The notes under the pieces were generated by a model. It did no database searches and was not told the origin of the DNA. It saw only the letters and a list, made by a program, of their open reading frames with translations. Positions 1 through 7,380 of a stretch of 58,784 nt of DNA are shown here, in pieces. Source of the DNA: a virus; the IMG/VR virus record IMGVR_UViG_3300038701_000942, positions 1 through 58,784 of that record; one strand, given 5' to 3'. Position numbers and translations under genes: made by a program. Within the stretch, counting starts at the first letter, position 1, and each line of letters begins with the position of its first letter.

Positions 1-2
1 AG

Positions 3-123
3 AACGCACGCGAATATCTATACACACGGGGATTACAAAATGCAAGACACGGAGACCAACACCGAGATGGAGTTGACGGTAAAGCTGGGACTGACGGCAT
101 TGCAGGTGTCGATGGTGCAGTGG
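3..123. repeat. Left copy of 121-bp terminal redundancy
   Basis: These bases are identical to 58663-58783. The match stops at one mismatch on each side (position 2 against 58662, and 124 against 58784). The collagen-like gene stays in one frame when the two copies are overlaid, so this is the join of a circular or terminally redundant molecule rather than a chance repeat. An assembly overlap is the simplest origin; a true physical terminal repeat cannot be excluded. Confidence 0.9.
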
Positions 124-596
124 GGCCTAAAGGAGATAAGGGTGATACTGGAGCACATGGAGTGGCCGGAGACAAAGGCGACCAAGGTGATATGGGACCA
201 GCTGGCGCAACTGGAGACCAAGGTATCCAAGGTGAACAGGGAGATGTCGGTCCGCAAGGTGTAGCTGGTCCCCAAGGCGAGCAGGGCATCCAAGGTGAAA
301 CCGGAGCTAAGGGTGAAAAAGGTGACAAGGGAGATAAAGGCAACAAGGGTAACAAGGGCAACGCTGGTGCCGATGGCATTGACGGCGAAGATGCAGTAAC
401 CGAGATCATTGATCCATGCGGTGACAACCCCAACAAGTTTGACGAAGTGCTGTTGGTCATGTCAGACGGTAGTATTCTGGTATACTTTGAAGACGGCAAC
501 AAACGATTCTTGGCAGTCCTGGGTGACGGCAATTACCGCACCAGCGACAAACAACAGTGTCGCTTCTCAATAGTTAACGGCGAGTATGTCGAGTAA
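3..596 (+). CDS. Collagen-like lipoprotein, C-terminal part (gene continues from 58411)
   Basis: This is the downstream part of a gene that starts at 58411 and crosses the window join; the joined product is 281 residues. Here it contains about 36 consecutive Gly-X-Y triplets, rich in GDK, GPQ, GEQ and GNK. A roughly 75-residue globular tail follows, with two cysteines and the C-terminus NGEYVE. The frame is open from base 3 although no start codon is needed here; the GTG at 120 is internal. Gly-X-Y tracts form collagen triple helices, which phages usually place in tail fibres. This gene lies in the accessory/early region and carries a lipoprotein signal, so I infer a membrane-anchored protein made in the infected cell. 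A terminator follows directly. Confidence 0.9.
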   Translation, partial: NAREYLYTRGLQNARHGDQHRDGVDGKAGTDGIAGVDGAVGPKGDKGDTGAHGVAGDKGDQGDMGPAGATGDQGIQGEQGDVGPQGVAGPQGEQGIQGETGAKGEKGDKGDKGNKGNKGNAGADGIDGEDAVTEIIDPCGDNPNKFDEVLLVMSDGSILVYFEDGNKRFLAVLGDGNYRTSDKQQCRFSIVNGEYVE

Positions 597-618
597 CACC
601 TAACTACTTGGAACATTG

Positions 619-641
619 CCCGCCCACAACGGCGGGTTTTT
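619..641 (+). terminator. Rho-independent terminator after the collagen-like gene
   Basis: A perfect 6-bp GC stem (CCCGCC at 619-624, GGCGGG at 631-636) with a 6-nt loop is followed by five T residues (637-641). It closes the accessory operon that ends with the collagen-like gene and is the clearest intrinsic terminator in the window. Confidence 0.88.
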
Positions 642-657
642 ACATTGGAGTATCCAT

Positions 658-864
658 ATGAAAGACCCAAAGTATTCACTTGACTTAGATAAGTGGTCCG
701 ACGTCCAATTAGTAACTTTCCACCGACAATATGTTATCAGTAACGGCGAGTTTATCGAAGCCATGCGAGACCGTGGACATTCCGACGAACACATTCGTGG
801 ACTGGCAATGGCAAATGTCGCAGTACGCAACCCAGACATTGAGTCACTAGATTACTTACACTAG
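658..864 (+). CDS. Hypothetical 68-aa protein
   Basis: The start is the ATG at 658, eight bases after a TTGGAG ribosome-binding site. An earlier in-frame ATG at 616 would place the terminator hairpin inside the gene. The product is soluble and acidic, begins MKDPKYSLDLDKW, and has an RDRGHSDEHIRGLAMANVAVRN segment likely to be helical. No family was recognised. It is the first gene after the terminator. Confidence 0.7.
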   Translation: MKDPKYSLDLDKWSDVQLVTFHRQYVISNGEFIEAMRDRGHSDEHIRGLAMANVAVRNPDIESLDYLH

Positions 865-881
865 CGGACCAAGGAACACCC

Positions 882-1106
882 ATGATCTATACCCTAGCAG
901 CCGCAATCTTATTGTGTGCCCAGACATCTTATATAACATCTGAAGGCAAGAAGCGTGCCAAGGACAAGTTTGATGTCCTAATTGAGAAGAATAATCAGTG
1001 CGCGAAACGTGTGCCCGGCAAGCCATGTATCGGAGCTATTGTGCTAGGTGCCGAAAATCACCGTAGTATAATCTGCGTAAAAGAAATCGAGCCGGATCGC
1101 ACCTAG
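882..1106 (+). CDS. Small exported protein, unknown function
   Basis: This 74-residue protein starts at ATG 882 behind AAGGA. Residues 1-15 are hydrophobic (MIYTLAAAILLCAQT) and read as a signal peptide or membrane anchor. A Lys-rich stretch and three further cysteines follow (NNQCAKRV, KPCIGA, IICVKE), which would suit disulfide formation outside the cytoplasm. No family was recognised. The next promoter begins five bases after its stop codon. Confidence 0.65.
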   Translation: MIYTLAAAILLCAQTSYITSEGKKRAKDKFDVLIEKNNQCAKRVPGKPCIGAIVLGAENHRSIICVKEIEPDRT

Positions 1107-1111
1107 TCAGC

Positions 1112-1140
1112 TTGACATTTAAGTTGGCCCGGTATATACT
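1112..1140 (+). promoter_or_regulatory. Sigma-70 promoter for the ClpP-like operon
   Basis: TTGACA at 1112-1117 and TATACT at 1135-1140 are separated by exactly 17 bp. The spacer contains the recurring element TTTAAGTTGGCCCGG. Initiation would fall near 1147 and give a structured leader of about 125 nt before the ClpP-like gene. Confidence 0.88.
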
Positions 1141-1165
1141 GTAGTTGTCAGTCGGGGTTACCATC

Positions 1166-1241
1166 GATCGCGTCAGCGATTGGTCAGATCTTGATCTGAT
1201 GGGGGCCGCATGATCCCACCCTTGGTGATGCTTGGGTGGGA
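1166..1241 (+). other. Structured 5' leader with three hairpins
   Basis: Three stem-loops lie in a row between the promoter and the ClpP-like gene. They are GATCGC/GCGATT at 1166-1181 with a GTCA loop, TCAGAT/ATCTGA at 1184-1199 with a CTTG loop, and CCCACCC/GGGTGGG at 1215-1240 with a 12-nt loop (extendable by one A-T pair). None is followed by a T run, so these are not ordinary terminators. They may stabilise the mRNA or control translation; no known riboswitch was recognised. Confidence 0.5.
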
Positions 1242-1270
1242 CATGGGTTATTTAAACACATGGAGAGTAT

Positions 1271-1969
1271 ATGAAATCATTTATCACAACAGCTATTTTG
1301 GTACTGGGATTTTCCTGCTGGCTCCCAACAGCACATGCAGTCGAAGCCGACCTGGTGATCTCTGGGGTTATTGCAAATCAGATGGGCCAAGCTTCCAAGG
1401 ACTTGCTAGAGTTGGCCAAGGATAAAAATGTAGTCACGATTACAATTGATTCGCCAGGTGGTTCTGTTTACGCAGGGTGGGAGTTTATGTCGGCCATGCA
1501 GCAAGCCAAGGCCGGCGGTACTCGACTAGATTGTTATGTCACAGGTATGGCTGCATCGATGGCATTCCAAATTTTTAATTACTGTGATCGGCGGTATGCA
1601 TTGCCCTACAGTACACTGTTGTGGCATCCGGTTCGCATGTCGTTGCGCGGTGGACTGACTCCCAATGACGCCAAGGATGTTTATCTGGTACTGCGCGACC
1701 TGGAGATTGAATTATTGGCCCAGCTACGCGAGACTTTCCGCGTCAATAGTAAATACTTTTGGTTCCACTACCGCATTGAGACACTGCATTTGGCCAGATC
1801 CTTGAGTAAGCATTCTGGTTCCTTTTTCAAGCTAACTAGGTTGGCTCCGAAGGTAAACAATAATACCAAGATACCGGAAGCCCGGGGCATGTTTTTCCGC
1901 AAAATGGATGTTCAATATATTCACCCCCGCGCACTAGAGAGATATAATATTCGCACCGGAGTTAAGTAA
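1271..1969 (+). CDS. Secreted ClpP-like serine protease
   Basis: The 232-residue protein starts at ATG 1271 behind GGAG. Residues 1-23 form a Sec signal peptide ending in a good signal-peptidase I site (TAHA then VEAD). The rest has the ClpP/crotonase-type fold signature: TITIDSPGGSVYAG around residues 56-69, the nucleophile Ser96 in GMAASMA, and His119 in LLWHPV. ClpP-family enzymes cut peptides through a Ser-His-Asp triad. Phage relatives are usually cytoplasmic or capsid proteases, so export to the periplasm is unusual. The C-terminal 90 residues are less conserved. The gene heads a tightly coupled group (TAATG junction to the next gene) driven by the promoter at 1112. Confidence 0.85.
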   Translation: MKSFITTAILVLGFSCWLPTAHAVEADLVISGVIANQMGQASKDLLELAKDKNVVTITIDSPGGSVYAGWEFMSAMQQAKAGGTRLDCYVTGMAASMAFQIFNYCDRRYALPYSTLLWHPVRMSLRGGLTPNDAKDVYLVLRDLEIELLAQLRETFRVNSKYFWFHYRIETLHLARSLSKHSGSFFKLTRLAPKVNNNTKIPEARGMFFRKMDVQYIHPRALERYNIRTGVK

Positions 1970-2052
1970 TGCGAGAACTGGTGGACTGGGTTTGCTGCTT
2001 ACTGATGATATCAGCCACAGTGTTGCTAATTATGTACCTGGAGAACATCTAA
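1969..2052 (+). CDS. 27-aa membrane microprotein
   Basis: The ATG overlaps the stop codon of the protease gene (TAATG), and its own TAA overlaps the next ATG in the same way. The product, MRELVDWVCCLLMISATVLL and so on, is a single hydrophobic helix with short polar ends. Coupling on both sides is the main reason to believe it. It may be a small membrane-active or regulatory peptide; the function is unknown. Confidence 0.6.
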   Translation: MRELVDWVCCLLMISATVLLIMYLENI

Positions 2053-2342
2053 TGGATGATATAACATTGGTTAATGTTGCTACCATCATTGGCTTAATAC
2101 AAGCCAAATTCCCGGCCAACAAATTAGAACATGAATCGTTTGATGCCTTGGAGAAATTGGGATTGTTGAATGGCACCGAACTGGAGAACATGGATAATTT
2201 CATGCACTACTGCAACGAGACACTAGGGACGCATGTGTTCCTAGAGACATTGACAACATTGATTACTAATGGCATACTCAAGTTTGATAATGTCAAGTTT
2301 GATTATCACATTGAAGTTACCGGCGAAGGAGTCGTACATTGA
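2052..2342 (+). CDS. Hypothetical 96-aa acidic protein
   Basis: The start is ATG 2052, eight bases after GGAG and overlapping the preceding stop. An earlier in-frame ATG at 1992 would run through the membrane microprotein gene. The sequence is acidic and mostly helical (VNVATIIGLIQAKFPANK, DNFMHYCNETLG). No family was recognised. It ends four bases into the next gene. Confidence 0.7.
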   Translation: MDDITLVNVATIIGLIQAKFPANKLEHESFDALEKLGLLNGTELENMDNFMHYCNETLGTHVFLETLTTLITNGILKFDNVKFDYHIEVTGEGVVH

Positions 2343-3373
2343 AATATACAGATCTAGACAGACAAGTTGGCATCCCAAAGTTCGACGAGTTCGACATCAT
2401 TGGGGATATGTGGTTGGCCAGAAAGTCCATGGCATCCGAACGACATGCTGAACGAGTACCTGGTACTGTACGCGGTGGCTCTATTGGTGCAATTATTGAC
2501 GGTACAACTCATGGGGTTTGTCATCGTAAGGCATACCTTAGATTCAATGGCATTGAGACTCCACTGGACGGACCAATTGATCTTATGGTGGCGCAGGGAG
2601 AGAAGAATGAAGACATCTTCTTGGAGGAGTTGAGACATAAATATAAAGATACCGAGTTTACAGTGAAAGATCAGACAGAGTTCGAGTGTTTGTGGGAATT
2701 ACCTGGAGACATAAAAGGCAGTGGGTCCCCCGATATCTGTATTTGGGACAAAGACAAGCCAGTAATTGGTATTGAAAACAAGAACATTGGATCTATTTCC
2801 AAAGTAAAGTCCACCCACTATGAGTTGAAGCCCGACCCCACTCACGTCATCCAAGCGGCAAACTATAGCCTGCGGATGGGGGACATGTATTGCGGCGGCG
2901 AACCACTACCATACAGACTTATCTATTCCAACAGAAATATGTACCACTTCTTCGCCATGTCTGAGGCAGTTAAGAAGATTATACTACAGCGTGGTTGGGA
3001 CATCAACTACAGCTTTGGCAGACCAATGACAATTGGTTGCTTTCACCGCGAGTACCTATTGGATTGGGATATCGATGGCCGACTCAGGTATTGGACTGCG
3101 GGGTATAAAGACTGGGTTGTCACTCACATTACCCGAGAGTCTATTGATCTTTACTATACAGTTGTGGCCAAGAAAATGGACACCAACAACACGCTTGGGC
3201 CTAAGCCTGCGATCAAACACATTGATGGATCAAAACATTATTCACAGTGTTCGTATTGTGATTTTAAAAACATCTGTGCAGACGGAGATCGACTTACCCC
3301 ACAAGAGTTCAAGGATCGCGGACAAATATTGGCTGCAGAAATGTGGAAAGAAAGATTGGACAAGGACACGTGA
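2339..3373 (+). CDS. Cas4/RecB-like PD-(D/E)XK nuclease with Cys cluster
   Basis: The 344-residue protein is read from a TTG start at 2339, preceded by GAAGGAG and overlapping the upstream stop by 4 nt. It carries the PD-(D/E)XK core as GSPDICIWD followed by GIENKN (Asp, then Glu-x-Lys). A lone cysteine (GVCHRKAY) near residue 62 and a C-terminal CSYCDFKNIC cluster match the four-cysteine Fe-S arrangement of Cas4/AddB-type exonucleases. Such enzymes process DNA ends in recombination and replication. The last residues may be altered, because an HNH gene starts inside its stop codon. Confidence 0.78.
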   Translation: MKYTDLDRQVGIPKFDEFDIIGDMWLARKSMASERHAERVPGTVRGGSIGAIIDGTTHGVCHRKAYLRFNGIETPLDGPIDLMVAQGEKNEDIFLEELRHKYKDTEFTVKDQTEFECLWELPGDIKGSGSPDICIWDKDKPVIGIENKNIGSISKVKSTHYELKPDPTHVIQAANYSLRMGDMYCGGEPLPYRLIYSNRNMYHFFAMSEAVKKIILQRGWDINYSFGRPMTIGCFHREYLLDWDIDGRLRYWTAGYKDWVVTHITRESIDLYYTVVAKKMDTNNTLGPKPAIKHIDGSKHYSQCSYCDFKNICADGDRLTPQEFKDRGQILAAEMWKERLDKDT

Positions 3374-3897
3374 ATCTGCCAGGATATAAATCAGTCTCTG
3401 AGTTCTCTAGGCAAGTTGGAATTTCCAACAGTGCTGCCTTACGACACGTCCGCCAAGGATATTGCGAGTGGCCCAGGAGGTCTAGGAATAATCAGACCAA
3501 GCACCCACTGTACTACACTTGGATAAATATGAAGCGCAGGGTATACGATGTCACACATCCCGCATATGCAAACTATGGCGGACGGGGAATACAGATATGC
3601 ACTAGATGGTATGTATCCTTTGAGAATTTCTGCAAAGATGTTGGTGAAAAGCCAAGACCTGAATATACTCTAGACAGAATAAATAACGAAGGTAACTATA
3701 CACCTGAAAACTGCCGGTGGGCTACAAGACTGGAACAAAACAATAATCGATCAGTTTGTGGCGGGACAATCTCAGTGGCACCTAATGGAAAGTTCAAAGC
3801 AGAGATAACTGTTTGGGGAAACAGGTACTACTTGGGCACACACTTAACCAAAGATCTTGCCCAAGAGAGTATTGATAAAATAACAAGGGAGAATTGA
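3370..3897 (+). CDS. HNH homing endonuclease (copy 1)
   Basis: The 175-residue product starts at GTG 3370, which overlaps the stop of the nuclease gene (GTGA). The order is an N-terminal module NLPGYKSVSEF ending in WPRR, then YGGRGIQICTRW, then the HNH core DRINNEGNYTPENCRWAT, and a C-terminal DNA-binding tail (GKFKAEITVWGNRYYLGTH) resembling AP2-associated HNH enzymes. It is a clear paralogue of the gene at 15762, sharing the N-terminal module, the NYxPxNCRWAT core and the GTG start. It is probably a free-standing homing endonuclease and contains none of the genome's abundant TTGGCC hexamers. Confidence 0.85.
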   Translation: MNLPGYKSVSEFSRQVGISNSAALRHVRQGYCEWPRRSRNNQTKHPLYYTWINMKRRVYDVTHPAYANYGGRGIQICTRWYVSFENFCKDVGEKPRPEYTLDRINNEGNYTPENCRWATRLEQNNNRSVCGGTISVAPNGKFKAEITVWGNRYYLGTHLTKDLAQESIDKITREN

Positions 3898-3898
3898 T

Positions 3899-4076
3899 AT
3901 TTGGCGGCGGTGCTGGAAGCTAGGGGGTCTCGTGACCCAAACCCAATCAGTGTAAAATACTTTAGGTTGGTACAGTTTAACCCCTTTGAGAAGCACTCGA
4001 AAGATAATAGAGAGTACTGAACAAGTGGAACCCCACAGTAAGTACATTGGCAGGAGTCGCGCCCTGCCCGCCAAAT
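3899..4076 (+). ncRNA. Candidate structured RNA closed by a 9-bp helix
   Basis: This gene-free stretch is closed by a perfect long-range helix, ATTTGGCGG (3899-3907) with CCGCCAAAT (4068-4076). Inside are GGGTC-TCGT-GACCC (3925-3938), GTGG-AACC-CCAC (4025-4036) and GCAGG/CCTGC (4050-4067). The last abuts the closing helix as a T-arm abuts an acceptor stem. No canonical T-loop or anticodon arm was found, so it is not called a tRNA. It starts two bases after the HNH stop, so it could instead be part of the mobile element or remnant sequence. Confidence 0.3.
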
Positions 4077-4126
4077 TACAAACCGACATCTAGTATACAT
4101 CTTTGTATAATAACTGGGAGCATGAA

Positions 4127-4315
4127 ATGAAGTATTTAATAATGGCAATATTTATGGTCGGCTGTGAATCGCAACTAGGTGGTTGCATATCATTGTCCGC
4201 CGTAACTAATCGCGCCACAGTATCTCAGCCATACTGTTGGGTATCTGGGCCAACCGAATATTGTGTATCGAAACGCATGCTACAGCCGGTAATTAAACCG
4301 GGCCACACTAAATGA
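4127..4315 (+). CDS. Small lipoprotein
   Basis: This 62-residue product starts at ATG 4127, behind GGGAG. It begins with a hydrophobic signal and a lipobox-like FMVGC with the acceptor cysteine at residue 13, followed by polar residues. Five further cysteines are present. It should be lipid-anchored in the cell envelope. The stop overlaps the next start (ATGA), coupling it to the PQ-loop membrane protein. No family was recognised. Confidence 0.65.
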   Translation: MKYLIMAIFMVGCESQLGGCISLSAVTNRATVSQPYCWVSGPTEYCVSKRMLQPVIKPGHTK

Positions 4316-4566
4316 CTATTGAAGCCATTGGCTGGTTAAGTGCAATCATGTTGGGATTGTGTGGTCTACCGCAGGCCATCCGTGCAGTTCGCACGAAGTC
4401 CATAGCCGGCTTAGATCCATGGTTCCTGGGAATGTGGACAGCAGGTGAGTTGGCCGGATTGGTTTATGTCATTGCGTTGGGCAATCCTGCGCTAATATTA
4501 AATTATCTTGTGAACTCGGTAGCCTGTTGTGTGCTGGTTATGGTCCACCTAGGAGAAGCTAGATGA
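4312..4566 (+). CDS. SemiSWEET / PQ-loop membrane protein
   Basis: The 84-residue protein has the hallmark PQ-loop motif LPQAIRAVRTKSIAGLD at residues 19-35. Three hydrophobic helices are visible (about 5-21, 38-57 and 61-79). This is the length and layout of bacterial SemiSWEETs, three-helix half-transporters that dimerise to move sugars. It may alter solute uptake of the infected cell. It is coupled by ATGA overlaps to the lipoprotein before it and to a small frame after it. Substrate and activity cannot be read from the sequence. Confidence 0.75.
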   Translation: MTIEAIGWLSAIMLGLCGLPQAIRAVRTKSIAGLDPWFLGMWTAGELAGLVYVIALGNPALILNYLVNSVACCVLVMVHLGEAR

Positions 4567-4700
4567 AGAAAGCATTGATAAGACAGACCTATCAACCATT
4601 TCCGGCACCGAGGAAATTGAACCGGAACTTGACAAATAGAATCTGGTATGACATAATGTATTCATTAACTGGGAATTATCCCACAAGACTGCAAAAGTAA
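4563..4700 (+). CDS. Possible 45-aa basic protein
   Basis: The ATG at 4563 overlaps the preceding stop (ATGA) and has AGGAG eleven bases upstream. The product is basic and has no recognised family. Its second half coincides with a strong promoter (4629-4657), so the coding sense may be incidental. Confidence 0.4.
   Translation: MKKALIRQTYQPFPAPRKLNRNLTNRIWYDIMYSLTGNYPTRLQK
4629..4657 (+). promoter_or_regulatory. Sigma-70 promoter with extended -10
   Basis: TTGACA (4629-4634) and CATAAT (4652-4657) are spaced by 17 bp, with a TG one base before the -10 box (TGA-CATAAT). It would start RNA near 4664, ahead of the gene at 4718. Confidence 0.8.
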
Positions 4701-4717
4701 TAGAAGGAATTTTAAGT

Positions 4718-5098
4718 ATGGCAAAGAAAGCAATCTCAATTAAACTGGAAGTCGCTGGTGAAAACAAGTTCGCACGCGAGAGCTGGTATGGACTTGGGCC
4801 GTTCACAGCGCAGCTCAATGACGACCAGTCATTGGCACTCGGGATTCCAAATTCCGATGTGCAGATTTGCACACCTGCCCAAAACGACTACGGGACATAC
4901 TACATGTTCAACATCGGCGGCGGCAAAGGATTCGCATCGGTCGTAGACCACGAGAAGTATGGCAAGTATTTGCGATTACGTCTTGGCGACAAGGTAGAAT
5001 TGCCAGCATCAGTTGTCGAAAAGATGAACTTCAAGCCAGGCAAAGCAGCCGGCAGCAAGAAGCCCGCAGCAGCAACCAACACTGGTTTCTGGTCTTAA
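4718..5098 (+). CDS. Hypothetical 126-aa protein, possibly DNA-binding
   Basis: It has its own promoter and an AGAAGGA ribosome-binding site. The body contains beta-rich segments (ISIKLEVAGENKFA, GTYYMFNIGGGKGFASV). It ends in a Lys/Ala-rich flexible tail (KPGKAAGSKKPAAA) with a terminal GFWS. Position at the head of the replication genes and the strong promoter would fit an abundant single-strand DNA-binding protein. The tail is basic rather than acidic, however, so that assignment is only a guess. Confidence 0.6.
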   Translation: MAKKAISIKLEVAGENKFARESWYGLGPFTAQLNDDQSLALGIPNSDVQICTPAQNDYGTYYMFNIGGGKGFASVVDHEKYGKYLRLRLGDKVELPASVVEKMNFKPGKAAGSKKPAAATNTGFWS

Positions 5099-5104
5099 TT
5101 ACTT

Positions 5105-5121
5105 CACCATCCAGGATGGTG
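5105..5121 (+). terminator. Hairpin after the 126-aa gene, weak terminator
   Basis: CACCAT (5105-5110) and ATGGTG (5116-5121) form a 6-bp stem with a 5-nt loop a few bases after the stop codon. A T-rich stretch (GTTCGTTTTC) follows after a short gap. It may attenuate transcription between the highly expressed gene and the polymerase group. Confidence 0.45.
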
Positions 5122-5198
5122 TGGTTCGTTTTCATGGTCCTCGGTCGGCATTGCCGGCTGGGGATTTCTCTATACTAGCGTATAAACTGGAGATCAAT

Positions 5199-5603
5199 AT
5201 GAAGTATGTAAAGAACAATGGCTCAGTTGATCTTACCAACATAGTGGTTCGTGGTGGCCTGCCAACCATGCCAGTAGGCAAGTACACCGGCATCTATGTT
5301 GGCCGAACTGTAGACAACGATGGCCTGCAATGGCTTACGGTCTCCACAACCAAATTGTCACATGTTGAACAGTCGGACATTGAAGTGCCCAACCTACAAC
5401 CTGGCCAACAAATCAACTTCGAAATAGAAGCACGTAACGGTGCCATTGCTTGCATGCAGGGCAATCAATACAAGTTGCAGAATATAGATCGTTCTGATAT
5501 AACAGACTGGATGGATGTGTCGGACTTGTATCGGTACATCAAAGACAACGAGATCGTGTTGGCCGAACCTAAGTTGTCAAAGTTGGAGAAGTTGGATGAG
5601 TGA
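5199..5603 (+). CDS. Hypothetical 134-aa protein upstream of DNA polymerase
   Basis: The start is ATG 5199 with TGGAG upstream; an earlier in-frame ATG at 5121 would include the hairpin. The sequence looks like a beta-barrel (GKYTGIYVGRTVDNDGLQW, GQQINFEIEARNGAIACMQG). It overlaps the polymerase gene by 7 nt, suggesting a replication role. No family was recognised. Confidence 0.7.
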   Translation: MKYVKNNGSVDLTNIVVRGGLPTMPVGKYTGIYVGRTVDNDGLQWLTVSTTKLSHVEQSDIEVPNLQPGQQINFEIEARNGAIACMQGNQYKLQNIDRSDITDWMDVSDLYRYIKDNEIVLAEPKLSKLEKLDE

Positions 5604-7041
5604 ATCTTACTACAGATTCTTAACCAAGCAATCGTTGACACCTCGCCAACCGCAGGTTGCCGTTGGTCTGGATGCAATAAAAGCCATCGAGTGGATTGTC
5701 CAACAGAACCCAACTGTTGTCCACTACGACCTTGAGACTACTGGGCTACAATACGCAGACCCCAACCAAATTATTACTAATGTTGGTCTTGCTTCGCCGG
5801 ACTGGCTTGTAGGTATCGACCTTATGCAGGTACCGTTTGAGTTGGCCCAGGAACTGTGGGCCTGGCTGGGTAAGCAGAATCTTGGGGGATTTAACCTGGG
5901 GTTCGACTTGGCATGGCCGTGGCGCACTCCGACCGGCGATGGACGCGTCAATCCCAATGTTGACTCACTCAAGGTTGCTTCGGATACCGCACTGTGGTTC
6001 CGGCTGCTGGCCACCGAAGGCCATTATCTACAGAATTACCAACTTGAGACATTGATATCCAACGTTCTTGGTTGGCCCGATGAATATCTTCAGAAAGACT
6101 GGTTGAAGCATGCACTGTCTTCCCGGGGATATAAGAAGTCCGAGATGTGGCGATTGGCCATTGCGGCCCCCACCGAATACACAACATACTGTGCATTGGA
6201 TGCCGAAGCTAGTTACCAAGCACACGGTGTATTCCAAGATGTACTCAAGAAGTATGGATTCGAAGGTCTCAATGTTTATCACGATTCCATTCTGGTTCCA
6301 AAAGTCAAGCGGAATATTAAGGCATGCTGCCACGGCATTCCAATCAATCGAGAAAAGTTAATTAGAAATCTGGAATGGTGCCACCGACGAATGCTGATGC
6401 TAGAAGCCAAGGCACTGGCACATCCCGAAATGCAGCCCATCATGGAAGAATACACCCAGGCCAAGTTGGCCAAGAGTCACACCTTGCGATACAACATGAA
6501 GAAGGTATGGGCCAAGGCATCAGACGAGCCATGGAAGTACCCAAACAAGTATCGCGTAGCATACGTAGATGACCCAGCAAAGCAGGCCAACTTACCAAAG
6601 TGGTGCCGAGAATTCGGTGGCAAATTCTACACAACTGAAACCCAGTTCACCATCAGCAACCAGGCCGCCGAGTGGCCACGATTCAATGTCAACTCGATAG
6701 CGGATATGAAATGGTTACTGTATACAAAGTGGCTAGAAGACGAGTACTCGGTGTGGCACCGTAACCCGGCCAACCCCAAAGCAGGTGGTTTACTGACGGT
6801 CCGAGTAGCCGGCAAAGAGTACCAACTTGACCTAACGAAATCAGGGGGTTTGCCAACAGGCGGTCCCATCTTGACATTGTTCGGAGAAATTGGTAGTATC
6901 TTAGACGAGTACAAGTCGTTACAAAAGTTGAGTGGCGACTTCCTTGAGAAGTTCGAAGCGGCATCACGCAGAACAGGACACATACACCCACAAGGGAAAG
7001 TACTGGGCACACAAACCGGCAGGATGTCCGGTGGTAACTAA
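5597..7041 (+). CDS. Family-A DNA polymerase, N-terminal gene (exonuclease and thumb)
   Basis: The 481-residue protein starts at ATG 5597 inside the previous gene's end. It carries a DEDD 3'-5' exonuclease domain: Exo I HYDLETTG, Exo II GGFNLGFDLAW, Exo III YCALDAEASY. The polymerase thumb follows and the gene ends at GTQTGRMSGGN then stop. That last segment is the conserved TGRxS motif that normally precedes the palm, so the protein stops in the middle of the polymerase core. The remaining palm and fingers (motifs A, B, C) are encoded by a separate gene at 8061, with four genes between. No intein half is visible at the break, so the enzyme is probably a two-chain polymerase. Confidence 0.9.
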
Positions 7042-7071
7042 CTAGTATCATTAACAAATATGGAGAATCCA

Positions 7072-7380
7072 ATGCCAGGACCAAGCTTAAAATTGTACTT
7101 TGCAGATGAAACCGAGTACCACACCGTACTCAAGATTGCAGCACAGCACGACATGACACTGCCGCAGTATGCTCATGCGTGTATCATCAGAACAACCAAT
7201 GAAGTGTTGGCCGAACGCGCAAAGATTCGAGAAGCCCAGGCCGCTCAGGTTGCCGAGTCTGCCGAGCCCACTGAGTCTGCCGAGCAACCCGAGACAGTCG
7301 TTGAACCCACTGAGCAGGCCGTTGAGCCATTGGCGCAATCTGAGGTATCGAATGCTAGTGAAGATACAGAAGTTAAATAA
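7072..7380 (+). CDS. Hypothetical 102-aa protein with acidic tail
   Basis: The start is ATG 7072, seven bases after GGAG. The ordered N-terminus (KLYFADETEYHTVLKIAAQH) resembles a small helix-rich domain. The last 45 residues are a low-complexity Pro/Glu/Ala/Val tail. It lies between the two polymerase genes and overlaps dUTPase by 29 nt in another frame. No family was recognised. Confidence 0.65.
   Translation: MPGPSLKLYFADETEYHTVLKIAAQHDMTLPQYAHACIIRTTNEVLAERAKIREAQAAQVAESAEPTESAEQPETVVEPTEQAVEPLAQSEVSNASEDTEVK

Noticed and set aside
120-596. Collagen-like protein starting at GTG 120
   Set aside because: The frame is open upstream to base 3 and continues from 58411, where a lipoprotein signal and a ribosome-binding site are present.
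3899-4076. tRNA or tmRNA gene
   Set aside because: Although the closing helix and adjoining hairpin resemble acceptor and T arms, there is no canonical TTCRA loop, no convincing anticodon arm and no tag-peptide frame.
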